Assembly: GCA_050186335.1 (NCBI GenBank)
Contig: JBFWYO010000086.1
Location: 1 to 20,497, forward strand
Direction of reading: 5' to 3'
Length of the DNA stretch: 20,497 nt
DNA from: JBFWYO01 sp050186335
Lineage (GTDB): Bacteria; Pseudomonadota; Alphaproteobacteria; Bin65
Under the pieces are notes generated by a model that did not search any database, had not been told where the DNA came from, and saw only the letters and a program-made list of their open reading frames with translations. Each line of letters opens with the position of its first letter. Within the stretch, counting starts at the first letter, position 1. Below are positions 15,327 to 20,497 of this stretch, one piece after another. Made by a program: the position numbers and the translations under genes.

Positions 15327-16949
15327 ATGAGCGGAATGCCGGAGGGAATCAACCAATTGGACACTGCACAAGATGCCGCGACTGTCGGGGCAACGACGGG
15401 CGCGCGTATTCATGATCGCGCTGCGCTCACCGGACGGATCAGCGCAATCAGCCTGGCCGCGATCTATGGCGCGGCGCTCGGCGCGATCCTGATCGGCGTT
15501 GGAGGCTTCGCGGTATTCGGCATCGTCGCCGTGCTGCTGCTCGCGGGCGGATTTTTCGCGATCAATCGCCTCAAACATTCATTGCTCGGCGAACCGATCC
15601 TACCGATGGATTTCACCCTTCTAGGGCATGCGTTCCGGTTTCCCTCGCTTTATTTCGGGTTCCTGAAGCCGGCCACGGCGTGCGCAATCGCCGGCGGTGT
15701 GGCGTTCGTTGCCGGCGTACCCGCGGCGGCCGAATATGTCTGGGGTGAGCCTGCACGGATATCGTCGACGTGGACGCGCGGTGCGCTGGTGCTTGCCGGA
15801 TTGTTTGCGTGGCTCTTGCGGCATCGGCTGGCCGGATTGATCGGCATTGCCGATTGGGCTCGTCGGTGCGGCTTCGTGTTCGATCCGGGCGCCGATGTAC
15901 GTCGGTTTGGCCTGTTGCCGACCATGGCGGTATACGATCTGGCGTCGGGTGACCGACCGCATCTAGCGCGGGTGCGAGCGACGAGCCTGGCGGCGCAAAC
16001 CGGCAATCGGCAGGCGGCGGACCCGCTTGGGCTCGGTACCGGCGCGAAGCTGCCCGATATTGTATTGGTGCAAGCGGAATCGTTCTTCGATGCGCGCCGG
16101 CTCGGGCTCGCACAGCCGGGCATCGACGATGCGCTGGTTAATTATGCTCGGCTGCAGCGTTCGGCATTTGCCCATGGCACGCTCGACGTCCTCTCCAGCG
16201 GAGGCAACTCGCTTCGTTCGGAGTTCGCCGTGCTGAGTGGGATGTCGGCGACGGAAAGCGGCGTGCACGCACTCAACCCATACCATCGCCTGGCACGCGA
16301 AAAAGTGTGGAGCTTGGCGTGGCATCTGCGTGCGCTGGGCTACCGCACCATTGCCGTGCATCCGTACAGCGGCGACTTCTTCTGGCGCAATCAGGTCTAT
16401 GCGCACTTGGGGTTCGAACGCTTTATCGACATCGACGCGCTCGGCCATTTACCGCGCTGCGGACCATTTGTCGGCGACATAGCACTTGGCAGCGAGGTCG
16501 AACGGCTGCGCGCAGAGATGGGCGACGACCGGCCAACGTTTATCTTTGTGATTACCATGGAAGCGCACGGCCCGTGGCATCCGACCCGCGTATCGGAAGT
16601 CGCGCTGGCCGAAGCGGGATTATCGCCGTCCCAACTCGGTTCGATGCAGCTAGCGCATTATCTTTATCATACGCGTAACACCGATCGAATGCTCGGTGCG
16701 TTGGCGGCACAAACGACGATGCAGACACGACCCGGCGTGTTTTGCCTTTATGGCGATCACCTGCCACCGATCGCCGGCCTGAGGTCGCGGCTCGGGTTCG
16801 CCGCCGACGTCACCGACTACTTGATCGTGACCGACCCGGCGCAATCTGTGCCATTACCCTCGCGCGCGCTGTCTGCGCCGCAGCTCGGCCAAGTCTTGTG
16901 TCGCGCCGCCGGCCTGCCGTCGTTTCGGGAAGCAACGCCCCGTCACTAG
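15327..16949 (+). CDS. membrane sulfatase-fold phosphoglycerol transferase (LtaS/OpgB-like)
   Basis: The protein is 540 residues from the ATG at 15327; an ATG at 15336 or an open extension to 15150 is possible. Four hydrophobic helices occupy about residues 39-58, 60-79, 113-133 and 152-170. NRLKHSLLGEPILPMDF after helix 2 is typical of the proteobacterial LTA-synthase-like family. The extracytoplasmic sulfatase-fold domain (about 250-530) has PDIVLVQAESFFD (metal-binding Glu), SGGNSLRSEFAVLSG, HPYSGDFFWRNQVY, FVITMEAHGPWH and CLYGDHLPPIAG. In relatives the nucleophile in the GGNSLRSEF position is usually Thr; here it appears to be Ser. Family members transfer phosphoglycerol (or related groups) from lipid donors to glycans, so modification of the capsule is a reasonable guess. 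Its TAG shares a CTAG palindrome with the convergent kpsD gene. Confidence 0.87.
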   Translation: MSGMPEGINQLDTAQDAATVGATTGARIHDRAALTGRISAISLAAIYGAALGAILIGVGGFAVFGIVAVLLLAGGFFAINRLKHSLLGEPILPMDFTLLGHAFRFPSLYFGFLKPATACAIAGGVAFVAGVPAAAEYVWGEPARISSTWTRGALVLAGLFAWLLRHRLAGLIGIADWARRCGFVFDPGADVRRFGLLPTMAVYDLASGDRPHLARVRATSLAAQTGNRQAADPLGLGTGAKLPDIVLVQAESFFDARRLGLAQPGIDDALVNYARLQRSAFAHGTLDVLSSGGNSLRSEFAVLSGMSATESGVHALNPYHRLAREKVWSLAWHLRALGYRTIAVHPYSGDFFWRNQVYAHLGFERFIDIDALGHLPRCGPFVGDIALGSEVERLRAEMGDDRPTFIFVITMEAHGPWHPTRVSEVALAEAGLSPSQLGSMQLAHYLYHTRNTDRMLGALAAQTTMQTRPGVFCLYGDHLPPIAGLRSRLGFAADVTDYLIVTDPAQSVPLPSRALSAPQLGQVLCRAAGLPSFREATPRH

Positions 16950-18670
16950 AAAGCGCCGGCCAGTCGTCCGAGTACAAGCGCACGCGACACCACTTCCGCC
17001 ACGTCGATCGCAACCTGCAAAAGATTGGTGCGAATGTAAGGCAATAGCATTATCTGGTCGCCGGGCCGTACAGTTTGAACGCCCCCGATCGAGACCTCGC
17101 CGTTGCGATGGTAGATCAGGAACTTGTCGGCACGGCCCAATTCGGTAACTCCGCCGGTAAGGCGGATATATTCGCTGACCGTACGGCTCGGGTCGTACCG
17201 AAACGTCTGCGGCGCCACCACTTCACCCGCCACGGAAACGATGTCGTTGCGCGGCGGGATGACAATGACGTCTTCGTGCTCAAGAATGATATCCTGGCGT
17301 ACGCCATTCTTGTGCAGCACGACGATGCCCGAAGCTTTGACGTTCTGCAACGTCTCGACCACGCGCTTGAGCAAATCCGCCTCGCGGACACGAATCTCGA
17401 TCTCGCCGCGGCTGAGCTTTTCCGCTTTGAACAACTCCTCCTGCACGCGGCGCAGATTCTCGTCGAGCAAGCGGCGCTGCTGCTCGGCGACGCTCTTGCG
17501 GCGGATATAAATCGAATCAAGATCGGCCAGCTTGGGATCGACGCGAACGAAATTCAGAACCTGCGACAAGCGCGCGCCGCGCGTCGCCGAATACACCGAT
17601 TGGCCGACCACCGCGCCGTCGACCGATACGGTGACCGACGGGCGAACCGCATCCTTGAAGAAGACCACTTCGTCGTCGGGCGCAACCGAACTGGCCAAAA
17701 AATTAGCCAGCGGCACATAGATTTGCGACGTCCGTCCCGTGCGCGTCATCCGCACGTAGACGTGGCTGACGGCACTTTCCGGCCCTGCCCAGGCGACGAT
17801 CTGACGGCCAGGCAACCCCCGCGCGCCAAGTTCGAACACGGCTGGATTCTGAACCGCGCCGCCAACACGCGCAACCGGCCCACGCGGCGCGACGACGATC
17901 GTATCCCCTTCCATGAACTGGAATTTCGGCAACACACCGGCGGTCAAGAACGGATACAAATCTACCGTCTGAACGATCTTGTTGTCGCGCCGCACATATA
18001 TATACCGATATGAACCGCGCACCGGATCGATGCCCCCAGCGCGCCGAAGATAATGGATGATCGAGTCGATCGAGCGGCCGAGATGACGCCCCGGCGCTTG
18101 TACAAACCCGGTCACGAACACGCCGATGGCTTGTGCCTGCGGCAGGTTGGTATACACGTTGACGTTGCTGGTGTAGACCGTGCGTACCGCCTCGACGACC
18201 TTGGGGTTGAGATCGCGGTATTTCAATCCGGCCACACGCACCGGGCCGATTTTCGGCAGAAAAATATTGCCCTGACCGTCGACCGGTGTCGTCAACTGAG
18301 CTTCAACCGCGCCCCAGAGCCAGATTTCGATTCGGTCGCCGATCGCGATCTCGTAGTCCGGCGTGACGCCGGTGGCACTCTCCGGCTCGGTGCCCGGGCG
18401 AAACAGGTTGGCGCCATATGGCATCAATGTATCGAGCTTCAGCGCGCTGAGGTCGAGATCTTTGCCGTCGCTCAAGGTGGACTTGCGCCGTAATTCGACG
18501 TCGTTGATACCGGGTTGACCCGGATCGTTGGGCGGGGTGACTGTGACGGTTGATGGTGGCACGCCGGGCGGCAACGCGGGCGGCGGCGTTTGGGCCAAGG
18601 CGGGCTGCCAGGCAACGAACGCGGCAACCGCTATTGCCAGGACAAACTGAACGCGTCCGATACTGTGCAT
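16946..18670 (-). CDS. kpsD: capsule/polysaccharide export protein, KpsD family
   Basis: The protein is 574 residues from the ATG at 18670, which has a GGGGGGA ribosome site 5 bases upstream; a GTG at 18694 is less likely. The signal peptide (FVLAIAVAAFVAWQPALA-Q) has no lipobox Cys, as in KpsD rather than Wza. The Poly_export domain follows a Pro-rich linker (about residues 108-190: YEIAIGDRIEIWLWG, VDGQGNIFLPKIGPVRVAG). SLBB-type repeats come next, near GVFVTGFVQAPG, VARVGGAVQNPAVFELGARG, VSVDGAVVGQSVYS and VSVAGEVVAPQTF. A Glu/Arg/Lys-rich helical segment around residues 395-440 may be a coiled coil. The family forms the periplasmic/outer-membrane part of the capsule exporter and works with KpsE. 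It lies 33 bases after a small lipoprotein gene, probably in one operon, about 10 kb from kpsMTE. Confidence 0.92.
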   Translation of the reverse strand: MHSIGRVQFVLAIAVAAFVAWQPALAQTPPPALPPGVPPSTVTVTPPNDPGQPGINDVELRRKSTLSDGKDLDLSALKLDTLMPYGANLFRPGTEPESATGVTPDYEIAIGDRIEIWLWGAVEAQLTTPVDGQGNIFLPKIGPVRVAGLKYRDLNPKVVEAVRTVYTSNVNVYTNLPQAQAIGVFVTGFVQAPGRHLGRSIDSIIHYLRRAGGIDPVRGSYRYIYVRRDNKIVQTVDLYPFLTAGVLPKFQFMEGDTIVVAPRGPVARVGGAVQNPAVFELGARGLPGRQIVAWAGPESAVSHVYVRMTRTGRTSQIYVPLANFLASSVAPDDEVVFFKDAVRPSVTVSVDGAVVGQSVYSATRGARLSQVLNFVRVDPKLADLDSIYIRRKSVAEQQRRLLDENLRRVQEELFKAEKLSRGEIEIRVREADLLKRVVETLQNVKASGIVVLHKNGVRQDIILEHEDVIVIPPRNDIVSVAGEVVAPQTFRYDPSRTVSEYIRLTGGVTELGRADKFLIYHRNGEVSIGGVQTVRPGDQIMLLPYIRTNLLQVAIDVAEVVSRALVLGRLAGAF

Positions 18671-18703
18671 TTCGTCCCCCCGAGCCGCCTTCACGACGTG
18701 CCG

Positions 18704-19132
18704 TCACAACGGCTTGATCAGCCGCCATTGTTCCTTGATCCGGCAAGCGGCCGTCGAAGTCGCTTGTCGAGCGACGACGAAGATAACCGGCCGGCACACA
18801 TCTCCATTCGCCGAGACGTAACGCTCACCAGCGATGCGCAAGGAGGCGGGTTTGCCTGACGTCATGACGAGCGTACGCGTCGCACCGGGGGCGCCGGCCT
18901 CGAACAAGGCTGCGGCAGCCGCGTTGTCCTGCGGCGCAACACTGTCCAAGAATGCATCGTCTGAGACGGTCGGGGTCGGCTGAATTGCGGGCGCCGGTGC
19001 ATTCATATCCTGCAATCCCTGGCAACCACCGACCGTCATTCCGGCAACTAGCCCCAAAACCATCCGATGCGCGCCGCGGCTAGGCAAATGGCCGCGCAAG
19101 GCTCGCTCAATTGTCGAAACATACTTAAGCAT
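18704..19132 (-). CDS. small lipoprotein next to kpsD
   Basis: The protein is 142 residues from the ATG at 19132. Starts at 19198 (longer) and 19063 (shorter) are possible, but 19132 gives a basic N-terminus before the hydrophobic MVLGLVAGM and a lipobox VGGC with the acceptor Cys at residue 37. After a Pro/Ala-rich linker, the C-terminal ~80 residues form a compact domain with TRTLVMTSGKPASLRIAGER, YVSANGDVCRPV and CRIKEQWRLIKPL. The two Cys there could form a disulfide. Similar short lipoproteins of unknown function accompany exopolysaccharide genes in other proteobacteria, but I cannot name the family with certainty. It is upstream of and probably co-transcribed with kpsD, so an outer-membrane partner or pilot of the exporter is a reasonable guess. 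Confidence 0.7.
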   Translation of the reverse strand: MLKYVSTIERALRGHLPSRGAHRMVLGLVAGMTVGGCQGLQDMNAPAPAIQPTPTVSDDAFLDSVAPQDNAAAAALFEAGAPGATRTLVMTSGKPASLRIAGERYVSANGDVCRPVIFVVARQATSTAACRIKEQWRLIKPL

Positions 19133-19184
19133 CGATTTCGTCCGCTTGGTGCCGCGCCTACCCTGTGCATATCGTATAATAAAA
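19133..19184 (-). promoter_or_regulatory. AT-rich gap, likely promoter of the lipoprotein-kpsD pair
   Basis: This short gap between the decayed GT2 gene and the lipoprotein gene is strongly AT-rich at 19168-19188, unlike its surroundings. On the minus strand TTGCCG (plus 19191-19196) is followed after 16 bases by TACGAT, a fair sigma70-like pair upstream of the ATG at 19132. Unproven. Confidence 0.3.
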
Positions 19185-20497
19185 CTAAACCGCGGCAACC
19201 TGCTTTAGCCATGCCTCGTCATCGCGGCGGCGGGTGTAGACGTTTGCGCCGTCGCCGAACCACTTCGACGGCGCCACCGTGCCCGGGCAGGATTGCCGCC
19301 ATAGCCCGGCCGAATAGACCACCCCGCAGGCCCTCCCGCGCTGAAATCAGTTTCGGTGCGTCCTTCAACTTGCCCGGCTTGCGTTCGAACGCCACATACG
19401 GCCGGCGCCTGTGACCGCCCGAATAATCCGGGATCTCTGCGCGCGCGGCTTCAGTCAGCGCTATCGCGCGCGACCATGCATCGGCCAGTGCGGGAAAGCC
19501 AAGGCGCGGCAAAATGGTGCGGACGTGTGCGCCGATTTTATCGACGTCCGGCAAGGTTTCGCGGCTGAGACATAATCCGCGATCGAGCTGCGCATCGATA
19601 TCGAAGGCGACGCGCAGGAGCAGCGCCTGCGCCATTGCGAGCGTATAGCGATCGTAAGTCGGCGCGACGGTTGGAGCGCGGGACCAATCGATCTCTCGTG
19701 CCATGAACGAGATTCCTTCCGCCTCCACGCCGGCCACGCCGATTATCCGCTTTCGACGAGTGTCCGGCGGTACACGCTTGATCGACATTGCAAGCGATCC
19801 AATCCGATACACATCGCCGATCATCGCCGCGCGAATAAGCATTGGCATGGCACCGTGCGCGGCAAGGATGCTCGCAGCGCCGACCGCGCGCGCAAGCAAC
19901 GGCTTACCACTGGGCGTCGCGACGCCTGCGAAGTTTCGGTGCACGAATTCGTGGCAACGCCGAACGGAGCCGATTTCCCGTGGGCCGAAGCCAAGCCGAT
20001 GCAGTTGCATCGCCAACTGGGGCCACGTCTGCGCATACGGATGCCCTTCGAGCGACGCTAGTTCAGGCGGCGGATTGATCGAGCGCGCTAAAACCCCGAC
20101 GGCGGCACGCCGCCAGGCGACGAACGACGACTTGCTGATGACAATGCGCGAATCGCGCGCCACGCCGTACTTGTCGACCAGGCGCTGCAATGCGATCTGT
20201 GCGCGAAGCGGATCCCACTGCCGAAGATGATAGGGAAGGTCGCCGAGTTCGTAGCCGGTAAAATCGGGATGCGTCACGTGCACGGCCGGCTGAACCACAA
20301 TGCGACCGCCGGCCTTGGCGACCGACAAGCAGAAATCCACGCCTGCGCCGGTCGAGATCTCAGCGTCAAAACGGCCGATCGCGCGCTAGGCGTACGCGCG
20401 CGCGAGCAAGCAATGGAATTCCAGAAATTCGACCTCGTAAGGCGAGGTCGGCGGACCCCGCAAACGGGATGCGGTGGGTCCGATTTTCGCCTGCCGG
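19185..20497 (-). pseudogene. broken GT2/HD-like glycosyltransferase, paralogue of the 12260-13810 gene, cut by window edge
   Basis: The minus strand is open from the window edge to an in-frame TAG at 20386-20388, then open again to a TGA at 19219-19221. Reading through the TAG, the protein aligns without gaps to the intact paralogue: LEFHCLLARAYA-stop-RAIGRFDAEIS against VEFHCFLLRESRFRSLGGFDAAS, then VDFCLSVAKAGGRIV and VTHPDFTGYELGDLPYHLRQW. The helical C-terminal domain is present (VGAASILAAHGAMPMLIRAA), but the two His of the HD-like pattern are gone. The last ~20 residues in frame are Arg/Pro-rich. The +1 frame instead reads TVAPSKWFGDGANVY, TRRRDDEAWLKQVAAV and a TAG at 19185-19187, with better third-position G+C, so a one-base change near 19281-19290 is likely. 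Two lesions argue for a pseudogene; a restart at GTG 20340 or sequencing error are alternatives. Confidence 0.75.

Noticed and set aside
15098..15364. An 88-codon minus-strand open frame starting inside the phosphoglycerol transferase gene
   Set aside because: Its first part is antisense to the membrane protein's start region and is Ser/Arg-rich with no motifs; only the short fragments at 15014-15159 looked protein-like.
17075..18013. A 312-codon plus-strand open frame opposite kpsD
   Set aside because: The minus-strand kpsD frame has a signal peptide and export domains; the plus frame is Asp/Arg-rich with no recognisable domain.
20430..20450. Perfect 8-bp hairpin CGACCTCG-TAAGG-CGAGGTCG
   Set aside because: It lies within the family-aligned coding frame of the decayed GT2 gene and has no other copy in the window, so a mobile or REP-type element is not supported.
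1..20497. Search by eye for CRISPR arrays, tRNA or rRNA genes and insertion sequences
   Set aside because: No regularly spaced repeats, no cloverleaf-type sequence, and no transposase or terminal inverted repeats were noticed.

Overview
The window looks like a surface-polysaccharide (group 2 / ABC-transporter-dependent capsule) locus from a GC-rich alphaproteobacterium. G+C is roughly 60 % by eye, codons mostly end in G or C, and the KpsM/T/E/D-type export proteins and their fusion partners fit that class. I cannot fix the genus; a Rhodospirillales- or Sphingomonadales-like origin is only a guess.

Layout. The left edge holds the 5' part of a DUF1800-family secreted protein (minus strand), probably not part of the capsule set. 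Then come two translationally coupled GT4 glycosyltransferases (minus, 1350-3919), facing away from a tight kpsM-kpsT-kpsE export operon (plus, 4095-6880). A secreted Cys-containing protein of unknown function and a GT61 glycosyltransferase follow on the minus strand (6899-9436). Divergent from them are a sulfotransferase with a C-terminal beta-rich extension, a methyltransferase with an extra N-terminal domain, and a GT2 enzyme with an HD-like C-terminal domain (plus, 9511-13810). A second GT2 enzyme (minus, 13828-14952) carries the same N-terminal domain as the methyltransferase. A membrane LtaS/OpgB-type phosphoglycerol transferase (plus, to 16949) shares its stop palindrome with the convergent kpsD-type export gene (minus, 16946-18670), which is preceded by a small lipoprotein gene (18704-19132). 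The right edge holds a broken paralogue of the GT2/HD-like protein with an in-frame amber codon and an apparent 3' frameshift.

How the genes could work together (inference). GT4, GT61 and GT2 enzymes build a polymer in the cytoplasm. The methyltransferase and sulfotransferase decorate it, KpsM/T moves it across the inner membrane, and KpsE with KpsD carries it to the surface. The sulfatase-fold enzyme could add phosphoglycerol on the periplasmic side. The product would be an anionic, sulfated and/or glycerophosphorylated capsule. The Kdo-linker genes kpsC and kpsS are not in this window.

Most noteworthy observations: an ~85-residue N-terminal domain shared by a methyltransferase and a glycosyltransferase; a GT2 plus HD-like fusion present in one intact and one decayed copy; a KpsT that keeps Walker A but lacks the signature motif, the Walker B glutamate and the H-loop histidine; and an antisense gene remnant in the 14953-15326 gap.
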